Assembly: GCA_035048495.1 (NCBI GenBank)
Contig: CM068547.1
Location: 6,165,700-6,229,699 of the forward strand
Length of the DNA stretch: 64,000 nt
Reading direction: 5' to 3'
Origin: Euptelea pleiosperma
Taxonomy: Eukaryota > Streptophyta > Magnoliopsida > Ranunculales > Eupteleaceae
This document shows, in pieces, positions 34,701 through 45,865 of this stretch. Below the pieces are notes generated by a model. The model did no database searches, was not told the DNA's origin, and was given only the letters and a program-made list of their open reading frames with translations. Position 1 is the first letter of the stretch. Each line of letters begins with the position of its first letter. The position numbers and the translations under genes are program-made.

Positions 34701-35041
34701 ATGCTCCATAACTTGATTTTCTTCTTTAGCTCTCTAAGCTTCTTCCTAAAAACTATGCCCGGTCTCCCATCTATCTCAAAACTCCCCCACCACTCCTTCA
34801 CTTTATCACAGAAGTTCGGCTCTTTAAGCCACATATTCTCAAACCTAAACGGACGAGGTCTAAAAGAGTCATCCCCCATCTGAAGCAAGATAGGTGAGTG
34901 ATCTGAGGCTGGCTTGGGAAGAATGGACTGCCTGATGTTCGAGAAAAGATCTTCCCAAGAATCAGATATCAAAAACCTATCAAGTCTGCACATCGCAACA
35001 TGTTCTTGGTGGTTCGACCACGTGAATCTACCCCCTTGGAA
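31784..35041 (-). mobile_element. 5'-truncated L1-type LINE, 3258 bp
   Basis: Flanked by an 11-bp target duplication TGGATAATATT (31773-31783 and 35042-35052); copy 1 has the single empty site at 3456-3466. A short A-tail marks the 3' end (poly-T on the plus strand, 31784-31789). Domains in order on the minus strand: last part of the APE endonuclease (FQGGRFTWSNHQ, CRLDRFLIS, SDHSPILL), reverse transcriptase (LDMEKAFDHVNW, RQGDPLSPFLF, QFADDTIIF), and a zf-RVT region (KVWGNRAPFKVRFLAWC, CPMCLESGESSDHIFLHC). ORF1 and the start of the endonuclease are missing. One in-frame TAG at 33083-33085 (Trp expected) separates the two long frames; otherwise it is open, so insertion is recent. Confidence 0.95.
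31925..33058 (-). CDS. LINE ORF2 C-terminal part (zf-RVT), after the in-frame stop
   Basis: 377-codon open frame, in the same frame as the RT part and separated from it only by the TAG at 33083 plus eight sense codons before the first Met. Contains GRYGESITGWVSR, the zf-RVT core WGNRAPFKVRFLAWCVAHGR with C-x2-C...H-x4-C ligands (CPMC...HIFLHC), and ALTPLAILWGIWRERN. Part of the LINE at 31784-35041, not an independent gene. Confidence 0.85.
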   Translation of the reverse strand: MCLVGWRHVMKSREKGGLGIRKLRSMCEALRGKWLWRFGLERDSLWRNVIVGRYGESITGWVSRIPRGPYGCGVWRGIMRGLHKFEEGVVFKVGKGNRILFWKDIWCTEVRLESEFHDLYSISSKKLATVCEMQVAGDVLSAWDFGFRRNLNDGESSQVANFLEKVGNAPSLSQAEDVRLWNHGRKGMFSVRSFYEALEECEIEAFPAAKVWGNRAPFKVRFLAWCVAHGRVQTMDFLWRRGIGVVDHCPMCLESGESSDHIFLHCRVAWLIWSEFSRDFGYIWAIPSTFKALLSAWQCKEFEGVGKRLWALTPLAILWGIWRERNCRVFEGRKSSPEAILLEIRGLVFSWVRLYDEGRGVRFEDLVFGWSSLLGRN

Positions 35042-35365
35042 TGGATAATATTGCTGATTGTAATCGGCGATCTCCGTTGTTGTCACATATTCACTTGCAC
35101 ATAAATATCTGCCATTAATTGAAGGTTTTTCCATGCAGAAGATATGAGCTTCGCAGACGTCCTCGATGTGTATTATAGGAACTTTACCCAGCAACCCCTG
35201 CAAAAATCTTAGTTTTTCATACCTGTATGCATGGTTTAGAAGCTGTGATATAAGTACCGCCAAGCTTTCGGGTAGGTAAGATAGAACTGTATCTCCTCCA
35301 ACAAGCCCAAAATCTAGGGTTACCACTTCCAGTCCACCATTATCTTTGTGATCAAACCTCAACAC
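33083..35365 (-). CDS. Chimeric open frame: reductase exon 4 fused to LINE endonuclease/RT
   Basis: A 760-codon open frame whose first 108 codons are reductase exon 4 (MLRFDHKDNGGLEVV... to DYNQQYYP) and whose remainder is LINE endonuclease C-terminus and reverse transcriptase. The fusion point is at 35042/35041 and needs no frame change. The frame of exon 4 is in fact open upstream of the Met to its splice acceptor. RT motifs including FADD are present. It ends at the TAG at 33083. Whether it is transcribed is unknown; with exons 2-3 lost, exon 1 could still splice to exon 4. Most likely a chance fusion in a pseudogene. Confidence 0.7.
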   Translation of the reverse strand: MLRFDHKDNGGLEVVTLDFGLVGGDTVLSYLPESLAVLISQLLNHAYRYEKLRFLQGLLGKVPIIHIEDVCEAHIFCMEKPSINGRYLCASEYVTTTEIADYNQQYYPFQGGRFTWSNHQEHVAMCRLDRFLISDSWEDLFSNIRQSILPKPASDHSPILLQMGDDSFRPRPFRFENMWLKEPNFCDKVKEWWGSFEIDGRPGIVFRKKLRELKKKIKLWSIDEFKRVEKKRDDLLEKILSLDKKEEEEDISLVDRGKRSRLREELQSILRLEEIRWKQRSRVKWLKEGDNNTKFFHRIANARRRVNSLDFIKIGDRELRDEEEMRSGISSFYSELYRERHYFRSRCEGLEFSSIDQGQREMLERNISEDEVVRAIESLEGDKAPGPDGFTLAFFKSCWEIVGPDFMNVVKDFQENNFLDQASNCTFITIVPKKQGAESISDYRPISLVESVYKIVAKVLALRLRNVMTSVVSNEQGAFVPGRQILDCVLVANECLDLQSKENKPGFVFKLDMEKAFDHVNWGFLDYVMDRMGFGSKWRGWIMRCISTASFSVLVNGSPADFFRSTRGLRQGDPLSPFLFVLVVEVFGRMMRRAVAQGCLIGFSVGDKGPIVSHLQFADDTIIFLQGGIVDTVYLRGLLCCFEAVSGLHINLMKSEVYGIGGAEGVEDVASILQCRIGSLPSTYLGLPLGASYRSKAIWDQVLERLNNCLSKWKAKLLSKGGRLVLLKSTLSSLPIYYMSLFTMPVSVEKRIVRIMRNFL

Positions 35366-36421
35366 CTCTTTCTCTGCTAGTGTCTTTGAGTCTATGTATG
35401 CCTACAACATCATACCATCAGAATTTTGAGCAAACAATCTTATTTTTGGCGTTCTTTGATACAGAAGTCCCTCAAACTACTGCGTGGTAAACTCTTTCAG
35501 GTCATGAATATTTGACACACCTGGTGGACCTACACAACAAAAATCAGCTTGATTGGTAATCTCTAGTCGTTGGATTTGAGGACGTATTCATCATGGGCTT
35601 CATGAACTGGATTATGGGTTCTTCGAAGCCTATGACAAAAGTGCTCAATTCCAATTAGGGCTGCAAGTCGGACGGGTTGGAGGTCAACCGTAGCCCAACC
35701 CTACCTTCAAGGCAATGAACGGGCGACATCAAACTTTGATGTCACTTGGTTAGTGGTTAAAAAGGGGTACTTGTTAGACATTTTGGGAGGGCCGGGGGAC
35801 TTCAAACTTATGGGTTAAGGGATTGAAGTACGTGTCAGACATTGTAGGTGGGGAGACTTCAAAGTTTGAAAGTCCCCCGCCCCGGGGCCTGCCTGCGAAT
35901 CTTTTCAACTCTTAGGAGACCGCGAGGCCTGAGAAAATTTTTGATCCTGTAACTTTTTGATCCAATGATCCAGGTGGTGCTTAACTATAAGTGGCAGGAT
36001 CACTGGATCAAAAAGTTGCAGGATCAAAAAATTCCTCCGACACCCTCAGCATCGGAAAATAAATAAAAAAGGGTCAGGGATCTGAGGACACAAACTTCTG
36101 ACTTTTATGTTCACTCCAGCAGTGGATCGGATTTCACGAAATCAAATCCAATGGTGGTTGAGTTTTGATAAAGTGAATGCCAGCTCGGCACTGTCAACCA
36201 CTGTTGGATTTCATGAAATCCACGGCCGAGAGCACGAGTGAACATACGTGTCAGAAAATAAGAATACAAAAGGGGGAGTGTGATGGCGAATGGGAGGGAG
36301 AGAGCCAACCTAGATTCCTTAGTGTTGCACGGACGATGCGCCCTTTCTCTAAGAGCTTCTTAAGAAGCCAAGATCCAATATAACCTGCACCTCCTGTAAC
36401 ACGAACCTTGCTGCTTCTCAT

Positions 36422-37424
36422 CTTCTCCCCTAGAAATGTAAGTCACTTTTGGTTCTGTGAGCTGGATCGATATATACAAAGGGCAATCCACATAAAAATA
36501 AAGAACACAACCACCTCAATTGTCTTAATAGATGAATTTGGTCAGCTAACAAACAAAAATAAATAGAAAATTTAAGACAATGGAGGATGGGTGTCATACC
36601 TGATGACGCAATAGAGTCGCAATATTGACCATTGGATTCAAGATATTGACGCATTTGTCGCCTCGTAGACTGGGTCTCTTGAATCTAATGGTCAAATGGC
36701 CGCATAACATTTTTTATGCAATATATGGAAATAATCTCCACGTATTGTATCCACTAGGATGATATCATCAATATTTATTAATGAGTGGTAGAGATCATCA
36801 ATATTTATTAATGAGTGGTCGTGCTAGCATGGATATATAACCGGACAAAAATATGTGTAGTCGAGGCAATTGACAAGTTGTATTCAAGATATCCTTGGTC
36901 CATGAGGCAACAACTATTTTAACTTTTGCAGTTTTTGCCTCTTGGACCGTAAATCTCTTGGGGTAGCATTTTCTTATTTATTTATAAGAAAACGCCATGA
37001 TCACCCCAATTAACCAAGTGAGGGTATTTTCATGGTTTGCCTTCGTTTTTATTACCAAATTCTCAGAATTATATTTACAATTCCATGTTTTTCCCGGAAT
37101 TAGAAGTTTTAGGGAGAGAAGAAACTTTGGATTCCTGGAATTCTATTTCCAGGCATAGATATTCGAGGGAATTTTTATTGGGCTGCCACAGTTTTTCAGG
37201 TTAACCTTTTCAATTATTAAATTTTCAAAACTATCTTTATTGTACATGTGTTTCCAAAAATAAAAACACCCCTCCAAAGCCTAGTTAGCAATTTGGCATA
37301 CCGAAAAAATTTGGGATGGAAATATTACGAATATAATCTGTTTTGATAATTTTGTAATATGGTAAAAAAAACGGTCAAATATGATTAATATAAAGACTCT
37401 ACACCAAAAATTCGTGTGTGTATA
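36422..37424. other. Upstream region of reductase B', copy 2 of 6840-7848
   Basis: Includes the 26-base direct duplication near 36773-36830. No gene. Confidence 0.5.
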
Positions 37425-37888
37425 TCTATACTATTATAAAGCAACAACCGGGGTTGCCACCCATGTGACACAATTAGAAGCCTCTCTACTTTCAAAGGTA
37501 AAACCTTCTCTCATTAAATGTCCCTTCATAGTTCAGGTTATCTGGCACGCCCACGTCCCTCATCAAGGATGGTGAGAGACAATAGTACAGGACACATGGC
37601 ACACTCTTAGAGACCATTGACCTTATGGATGTTTGTCCCATTTCTAGGTGGACCTATTAACCAAATATCAGTCCTATTAGTGTTTTCAAACTTTTGGGTC
37701 TGAGTACCCCAAATAATGGTTGAAATCTATGGTTAAAAATCAATCCATGAAAACAATACAATCAAATCATTAAAAACCACGAATCAGGCTGATTTTTTGC
37801 ATATAGCCCCACCTAGAGATGGGCAAACATTAATACGATCAGTGATCTCTACAAGTGTGCCATATGTAAGCACGTGGTGTTCCCCTAG
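37425..37888 (+). mobile_element. Non-autonomous Helitron, copy 2
   Basis: TC...CTAG, 464 bp, between A and T, same as 7849-8312. Confidence 0.72.
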
Positions 37889-38747
37889 TATATATATAAT
37901 TTATTTTTAGGTGCGGCCTAAACATGGGACAAAAATCACCTAGATCAAAAAAAAAATTCTCCCATGGAACACTTTTATCAGACCATTGATAGAATGGATG
38001 TTAGGCCCATCCCTCAAGTGGACGTACGGACCAAACATTAGCATGATTATCCGTCACATTTTAGTCATTTTTCATGGGTTGATTTTTCAACAATGGGATT
38101 GGATCATTATTTTAGGGTGGGTACAAAGATCCAATGGCTAAAAATCACCAATCATACTGATTTTCAACTGAGATTGGAGATCATCCAGATAAAAAAAAAT
38201 CAGGACATTGATCTTTAAGAATGTGTCAATGGACTTTTTCCCGCACGTGTTGAATTTGAAGTATTATTGGAAAGTTTTATTGAAAAAATAGAAATATGTG
38301 TTTTAATTGGTTTTAGAGAAAAAACGGAATATAATCTGTACAATTCAATGTATACGGTCATTTAAAATATTTTCTAAAAAAAACTTACTATTATGGTATA
38401 ATACGTGCGTATAGTCCGCAGAATTGCTAACTAGGCTCTAGAGTAGTCACCAGAACTGCTCCCGCACTCAAACTGCAAACTCGCGGTTTGAGGGCAGATT
38501 CGCCCCCAATCCGCGCTCTGAAAAGTTGAGCGACCTTTACTCCTTTAAAAGAGAGTCCTTTACCGGATCAAACTATTCATCCAAAAGATGACGAACTCTC
38601 AGCTTCTCCAGCTTCTAGTTGGTGACAAAGTTTTACTTGTGGGCTCATGTGGTCAGTGGGCCTAGATGGAAGTGCTGAGTAACAAAAAAATACGGCACGG
38701 CTGTATATATATACAGCTGTCACATATATATATGGGTCAGGTCCAGG

Positions 38748-40389
38748 CAGTGGCGGAGCCAGGATTTTAGTCAAGGGGGGGCACATTCCTTGTTGTTGGC
38801 ATGCCACGTGTGATGCATTGTACTTTACACGTGGCACTTAGAGATCACCAACCGTATGGATGTTTGACCCATCCCTAGGTGAACCTACCTATTAAAATTC
38901 ATCCTAATTAGCAATTTCTATTTAGGGAATTTTTGACCCCCCCCCCCCCCCCCCCCCTCCCATGTTATCTTTAAAATTTGACATACCCCCCCCCCCCCCC
39001 CCCCCCCCCTACAATTTGAAAAAGCTGACATACCCCCCTATGACTTGGTCCACTGTCATTTGACCAGTGTTGACCTGAGTTGACTACCAAATTTTTTATT
39101 AAATGGCAAAAATGCCCTTGTCTTCAACCTTGGAATAAGGGTTTGGGCAAAAACCCAAACCCCAAATCAAATGGCTGTGATGGACGGCCAGCCAAGAGAT
39201 TCCAATGGGTTGGCCACCCATCACCAGCGACCAACCAGCCGGAGTCTCATGGCCAGCTAGCCAGCTACCACTCCGGCAATAATTTAAAACCCAAGGTATA
39301 AAAAAAAAAAAAAGCATAAAATTTTAGTTTTAAAATTTTCATTAACATAAATGAAAAATAAGACAAAGCAATTTATATTTTAAGCTTTTGAGATGTTGAT
39401 TTTAGAAAGATGGGTTCTCTCAATTTTAAAATATTCCTTCATGAGTTTTATCTATTTTTTTGGGGTTTTTTCTTCTCAATATTTTCTTAATTCATCAAAA
39501 AATCTGAAGTTAACCAACATGGGTTTTAATTTTTATTTTCAATCTCCTCTTTTCATGTTTGATTTTGACATACCCCCTCTTTTCATGTTCAAACCCAAAC
39601 CCTTGTTCTATAGTTGAAGACAAGGGCGCTTTTGTCCTTTAATAAAAAATTTAGTAGTCAACTTCTGTCAACACTGTTCAAATGACAGTGGACCGAGTCA
39701 TAGGGGGGGGTCATTTACGTCTAACTAGGGATGGGCCAAACATCCATAGGGTCATTATCCTATAATAGAGTGTGTAACGTGGCTCACACTGCGGTCCATC
39801 AACATTTACGATGGATGCTCATCATCAATGTTTTTCCCTTGCAATAATGCTGAAAGTTAGGCCTGAAAAACAAAATTATATTTTTCAATATTTTATAAGG
39901 ACGTCAGGCTACACCTAAAAACATCATGTGACACACTCTTACAGATGTATGGTCATACAGATAGTTGAAAAATCCTTAGATAGACCTATACACCAAAATC
40001 TTTCTGATTGGTGTTTTCTAAGAGTTGAATCTCAGTACCCAAAATAGTTCTCAAATCCACGGTTGAAATTCCAATATGTAAAAGATTCAAATACAATGGC
40101 TATAAACCACCAATCCTGCTGATTTTTTGGTCTGTTGGACCATCTAGGGGCGTGTTAAACATCCCTACGGTCATGTGTAAAGACTAAAATGCCTTCACTA
40201 AATATAAATAATTAAAAAATATGTTGATAAGTAGAATAGAGGGTAGATGAAAGGGGGCACTTTAAAGTTTAAAAATATGAGGAGGGGCATTAAGGTACTT
40301 TTGAAGAAAAAAAAATTATTTTTAAAGAGATTTTGAAAGTTGAGGGGAGGGCACGTGCCCTCCCAGGCCCCTTAATGGCTCGGCCGCTG
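38748..40389. mobile_element. hAT element, copy 2, with expanded poly-C tracts
   Basis: Ends CAGTGGCGGAGCCAGG / TGGCTCGGCCGCTG with perfect target copies GGTCCAGG (38740-38747 and 40390-40397). Two C runs inside have grown: 21 C at 38937-38957 (9 in copy 1) and 24 C around 38986-39009 (6 in copy 1). Confidence 0.8.
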
Positions 40390-40396
40390 GGTCCAG

Positions 40397-40720
40397 GGAC
40401 CCCATTTTCTACCTTCACTTTGGCGTACCCTCATAGAAGATGAATCAATGGCTGATTTTTGGTGAGGATGATCTCTATGACCATCCTCACAAAAATTCAA
40501 ATCATTCTGATATTCATAGACTGGTTTAGAAGTTGAAGAATTATGAACCGTCAATTTTTACCGTGATACTTAAAAACCATATTTGACGGGGTTAAAATTT
40601 TTAGAATGGGCTGATTTTTTGAATGGGTGATCTATATGGTTAGAAGATCATCTTCACCAAAAATCAGCCATTGATTCATCTTCTATGTGGGTACGCCAAA
40701 GTGGGGTAAAAAACGGGTCC
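40397..40720. mobile_element. Foldback MITE, copy 2 of 10788-11111
   Basis: Same long inverted arms around 'actttggcgtac'. Confidence 0.62.
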
Positions 40721-40859
40721 GACACTATATATATTTAGGCCTCACCGCCATGTTTTCTCTTGCAGCAAGAGAAATAGAGACACTGTCTTCAGTCAGTCAC
40801 TTCTCACTTTTTTGGTTGCCTTGCGTTTTTCCCGCTCGCTTGCTTTTAGTGGTTCAACT

Positions 40860-41126
40860 CAAGGTTTAAAAATCAGCCATTATAACGGAATCGGACCTAC
40901 CCCATTATGTTACATACCGTTAAAATTCCCAGATACGGCCATTATTTTTCCGTTATAACGAAAATAACGACTGTTATTTAATTTTAAAATTCAAAATTTG
41001 AATTTCAAGCCCCTTTTTTTTCATTTTTTCGTTATTTTCCCATTTTTGCTCCTGAACATTTTTTTCGTTATAACGGAAAAAACGGTAACGCCCCCAGACC
41101 GTTATAACGGTCCCTTTTAAACCTTG
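40860..41126. mobile_element. MITE with CAAGGTTTAAAA ends, copy 2
   Basis: Flanks GTTCAACT and ATTCAACT. About 30 bp shorter than copy 1 because of small losses within the CCGTTATAACGG blocks. Confidence 0.7.
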
Positions 41127-41490
41127 ATTCAACTCTCTCTCCTTATCTATGTGCCAGAAAGCGAGGTATGACAGCGGAGCGAGATTATAACCGTTGGATA
41201 TTTTGTGGATAATCTCTAACCATTAGATTTTTGTACTAAAACGAGCGTGTGTTCTATATAAGGGGTGGGCTAAACAATCATGTGGTCAGTGGGCCCAATG
41301 GCAGCGGATATATATATAGCACTCTGGAGTCCTGATATTAAAAGGCTATTCTTGACGTTTTTGGCGTTAGCTAGCGCATTTTTTGTTGTTCACCCCTGCC
41401 ATCTGGGCCCACTGAACGCATTTACCCTCCCTTCGTAGACATTCATCCCAAGAATCAGCTTGCTTGATGATTTTTAGCTGTTGATTTTAG

Positions 41491-41835
41491 CTATGTTTTA
41501 AAACTCGCCGTGTCGACTCGGGACTCGGCAGAGTCGACTCGACTCGATCGTATTTGGAGTTGACTCGACATACAAACTCGGATTTGCATGTCTTGCCGAG
41601 TTGATTCGGAAACTCAGCTGAGTCTCTACCGAGTCAACCATTTAAAGGCCGAGTCGACTCAAAATTAAATGTTTTTTTTTTAATTTCTAAATTTCTTACT
41701 ATATTTTATAATTTTATAATTTTTTTTAATAAATATTAATTTTATATATTTAATAATTAATTTAATGACTCGCCGAGTCGACTCCCGAGTCTTCGAGGTG
41801 ACTTGGCCCAATGGACTTCCGAGTCGAGTTGAGTC
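41491..41835. mobile_element. GAGTCGACTC TIR element, copy 2, right end deleted
   Basis: Left target GATTTTAG at 41483-41490 and left end CTATGTTTTAAAACTCG intact. The right inverted end and about 500 bp beyond it are missing compared with copy 1 (12254-12776). Confidence 0.72.
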
Positions 41836-42379
41836 GGGTACTTCCTAGGTGTCATGGTCAATTAACTTCCCCAAAGTGAGTCATTTTCTCACATTTTTCC
41901 CATGAACGTTTGGTCCACACCTTGGTGGACCTACACAGCAAAAAACATTTTGATTGTTAATTTCTAGTCGTTGGATTGGATCACTTTTTCATCATGGGAT
42001 TGGAACCAACCCATAAGCCCATTAATGAAGCCCTTGATGAAAAGTGCTCGAATCCAATGGGTAGAAATCACCAATCATGCTGATTTTTGGTGCGTAGGTG
42101 CACCAAGGAATGGACCAAGCATCCATGGGGCCAGTGAGCCAGAATGAGTGTACTACATTGCAATTTGAGAGAATTTTGTATCAAAATTTTATACAGATCC
42201 ATATCATAGAACGGTACCCTACATTTTTGGCTAAAAAAGTTTATTAATTAAGGCAATTACTTGTACATAGGAATCCAAGTCAAAAGGAAAACACTAAAAA
42301 TGAGAACAAAATCAAAACACAATGCAGTGTAAAATGTAGATAAACAAAAAACAAGAACGAGAAAGAAAAACAACTAAAT
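41836..42379. other. Intergenic region 3' of UGT-a2
   Basis: Holds the copy-2 foldback equal to 12840-13090 (about 41905-42140). No gene. Confidence 0.5.
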
Positions 42380-43800
42380 TTACATGCTCTTATGGTTCTG
42401 CAACTTATATGCTACCTCAGCGAGCAACTTGGTAGAAGACCCATCTTCACTTAACACAGTGGCGGCCGCATCCTTGAGGTCTCTCATCTTGCTCCGTATT
42501 CTCTCCCCCTCTTCTCCTTCCATGAGGCCCCTAACAACTCTGGCGATCTCATCTCGCCCCACAAGGCCATTTTCTTTAGCTTTAGGCTTAAGTGCACATT
42601 TCAGATCCTCGACTAGCAATACCGCGTTCATCTTTTGTTCCGCGTAGAGTGGCCATGCAATTAGGGGTACGCCGTGCACAACGCTTTCGAGGACCGAGTT
42701 CCATCCACAATGGGTCAGGAACCCCCCGGTCGAGCCATGGTTAAGCACTTGGATCTGAGGAGCCCATGAGGGCACCACTAGGCCCAACCCTTTGGTCCTA
42801 TCCAAGAACCCTTTAGGCAGGAAATCAAAAGGGTCCTTAATGCTTTGGGCACTGAAGTATGTGGCATTGGCAGCTGTTTCACTTGGGCTTCTTGTAACCC
42901 ACAAGAATCTTTGCTCACTCATTTCCAATCCCAAGGCCAATTCACTTAGCTGCTCATATGAGAGGGTCCCACCACTTCCGAAGGAGATGAATAGAACTGA
43001 GCCATGTGGCTGATCATCCAACCATTTTAAACATCCAGACCCATCAGCGCCATGGCTCGAACTGGTCTGTATGATTGGTCCAACCGGATAAATATGTGGA
43101 TTACCTGATGATTCTTCCTCCTGCAAAGCCTTTATAGCTCCCTCTTCCAATCCCATGAAGCTATTCACTAGAATACCCTCAAACGATTTGTACCGTTTTG
43201 CCTGGTGTAGAAGCCATGTATAGGCCTCATTCTTTCTGTCTTGAACCGAGTCAACGAGATCAATTCCGCGAATTGGTACGCACCCTGGCAGTTTCACCGG
43301 TTCGGGAAGATCTCTGTACTCACAGGAGTATGTCTCGTCAAGCTTCGGCAGATGGTGCATCAAGGACAACCCCATTACATTCGAGGGGAAGAATATGTAT
43401 GGTAGGATGTTGAATTCCTTAGCGACATCGAATGCATCGGTAGCGAAAAGATCGACGACTAAGGCGACAACACGGTTAGTGGCTGTTATGATCTTTAAAG
43501 TGTGACTGAGAGAAGAAAGGGAGCGAGTCACGGTGAGGCAGATAATTGTTTCTATCTTAAAGTCCTTGGGGAGGTCGTGGAAGCTAACAGGAGAAAGAAA
43601 GATGTAATTTACGCCTTTGGGGAGGTCTTCAAGGAAAGCTTTCATGGCTTTAGAGGGGAACCGTCGTTTGGAACGGTGAATGTGACAGAAAAGTTGTGGT
43701 GGTGGACGAGTCTCTTAGCAAACTCAGTGAGTGGGATAAGGTGACCCATCCCAGGAGTTGGAAGAATGACTATATGGGGAGTTTGTCGTGTTTCTTCCAT
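42380..43800 (-). pseudogene. UGT-a2, frameshifted UGT72B-like gene, copy 2
   Basis: Start ATG at 43800, stop at 42380. Carries the same one-base loss after NDGSP as UGT-a1 (first frame closes at 43642, downstream 421-codon frame opens at 43645). The downstream protein is identical to that of UGT-a1, and the N-terminal part also matches. The lesion therefore predates the duplication, or was copied by gene conversion. The PSPG box and acceptor domain are otherwise preserved. Confidence 0.86.
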
Positions 43801-45865
43801 GATGGCTAGACTTGAAGATGAGGCGAAGGGACGATCAAATAGAAGAAAGAATCTGAAGAAAAAAAAAGCAATCTGGAAGAGAGAACGAGGGAGAGAGAGA
43901 GAGAGAGAGAGATGGAGTCGCTCAAATGTGATAGAAGTCACAGTTAGAAAACCAAACGAGGTTGAAAAAGTCAGAAGCGGCCAATGTGAGAACTTGAGAA
44001 AGAGATGGGGTATGCACTAGATTGGTCGAAGTTGCCCATGGATCTTTGAAATATGTGAGGGCAAATATATATATATATATATGATGTAAATATTATATTG
44101 ATCTTAAGTCTGAAAGTAAACCGTTTTTTAATTAAAATATTTATCAGAAGCCTATTCACTCTAAAAAGATGATTATAATTAACCATCTGATTTGATTAAA
44201 TATTAAATTATTATTCTTACGAATTACCATAATACAATGCTTTAAAATCAAATGGTGATCGAACTCAAAATCTTGAAGATTTACTTCAAATTTTGGAAAA
44301 ATCCTCCCAAATTTGAAAACCATTCTCACTTATCTAAAATATTCTCTTTCACCATCGATAAAATCCCCAAATTCATATTTCGAACGGTGCATAGAATCAG
44401 TGGTTCAACCGGTTTGATGGTCGAACCACTGCTTTTGAAAAATCCACCGGTTCTCTTCAAATTTTAGGTTCATCATGAACTAGACCGATATTTTATGTGA
44501 AAATCTGGTCGGACCAGGTTAGACCGTCAGTCCAATCCGGTTTTCAAAACACTGCCATAATAATCAAATATGCTTATTCATGTATTAATTATTGATTTAG
44601 TATTATTAATCTTTACATATAGTTATTTACATATTTTAATCTTTTCTAAACTTTTTCTCTCTGATTTATTTATTTGTCGATAAATATAAGGGTTTGGGAA
44701 TATAAAAAAAAATATAAGGGTTTGGATAGTTGAGGGGGGCATGACATGTCCTCCTGGCCCCTTCCTGGCTCGGTCCCTGCTTGGTGGGACAACCAACACC
44801 TATTATGTAATATTGAAACTTTTTTGAACTCGAAATATGTTGGCCCCTTTGAGCCATCATTTCAAGGTAAAAATTTAGGAGTAAAACTTCTATCACAGCG
44901 TTCTGATAGATGCTTCTGTCACAATGCAAAACATAGATCGACCACGTGGTACACTCTTAGTGGACGATGACCGTATGGATATTCGGCCAGTCAGTAGACC
45001 TCTAAACCAAAAATCATGCTTGATTAGTGATTTCTAAGTGATTTGATTGAAGTTATTTTCATGGCTTGATTTTTAACGGTAAGAATTCGAGCATTAATGT
45101 GCGTTATTTAGGTGCACATGAAAACATGACACCTGGCTAATTAATTGGAACCCACTGACCCATGAATGATTAGCCCACCAATTTGAAATATCTACACCAA
45201 AAACCAACCTGATTGCTGATCTAGTCATTCATCCAAAGAAAAGAAAAAGTTCAAATCCAAGGCTAGAAATTACTCTATGAAAAAAGTTCGGAATCCAATG
45301 GCTAGAGATTACTAATTAGGCTGATTTTTGTTGTAGAGGGAGGTCCATCAAGTGGTGGGTGAATCATTCATGAGTGGCCCTGAAAGAGTGTCCAGCTGGT
45401 AGATTTTTATGCTCTCCACAGGAAAAAATGATCCACGGACTAAAAACGCTCATGTAGTGGCATGTATAAAGATCCCCCGGCCGCCCCCCTTAGAAGAGTT
45501 CAAAACCTGTCCCCTTTCAAATGCTTCATCACGGTATCTCAAATTTATTTTAAGCTGATTTTTTTTATCGGTTGATGGTTCACATGTGCTTGGCACAAAG
45601 ACCGATATCTAGGTTGTTTCTTTATTAATTAAACTAGTGGGACTGTACGTCGTCAAGGGGTTGTTTTGTTTTGAAAAATGGATAAAATGGCATCATAAGT
45701 AATTTAGTGATTATGAAGGAGCTATACTGAAAATATAATTAATAGAATGGGAGGTAATTAAGTAGTTAAAGATGTCTATTTTTCAATGACCGGTAAACTT
45801 GTGGTAAGAATTTTGAAACCAACATATTTGCATTAATAATGGCATGTTAAAGATGTCTATTTTGA
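43801..45865. other. Intergenic region, copy 2 of 14747-16829
   Basis: GA tract (43887-43914), ATATAT tract, small MITE, hAT end and foldback remnants as in copy 1. No gene. Confidence 0.5.

Larger units (their letters stand above)
31506..36421 (-). pseudogene. Reductase B' (copy 2), exons 2-3 deleted, LINE in exon 4
   Basis: Exon 1 is intact at 36310-36421 ([18 protein letters not shown]). A deletion joins bases equal to 4134 and 6125 of copy 1 at 35720/35721, removing exons 2 and 3 and most of the intronic hAT MITE. Exon 4 runs from 35401 to 31753 and keeps AYIDSKTLAEKE and VPIIHIEDVCEAHIFCMEKP, but is split by the LINE at 31784-35041. Exon 5 (31506-31647) has a Leu codon TTA changed to TAA (31632-31634). 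No functional reductase can be produced. Of the three reductase copies this is the most decayed. Confidence 0.9.

Noticed and set aside
34428..34883. 151-codon open frame on the plus strand
   Set aside because: Antisense shadow of the LINE reverse-transcriptase frame.
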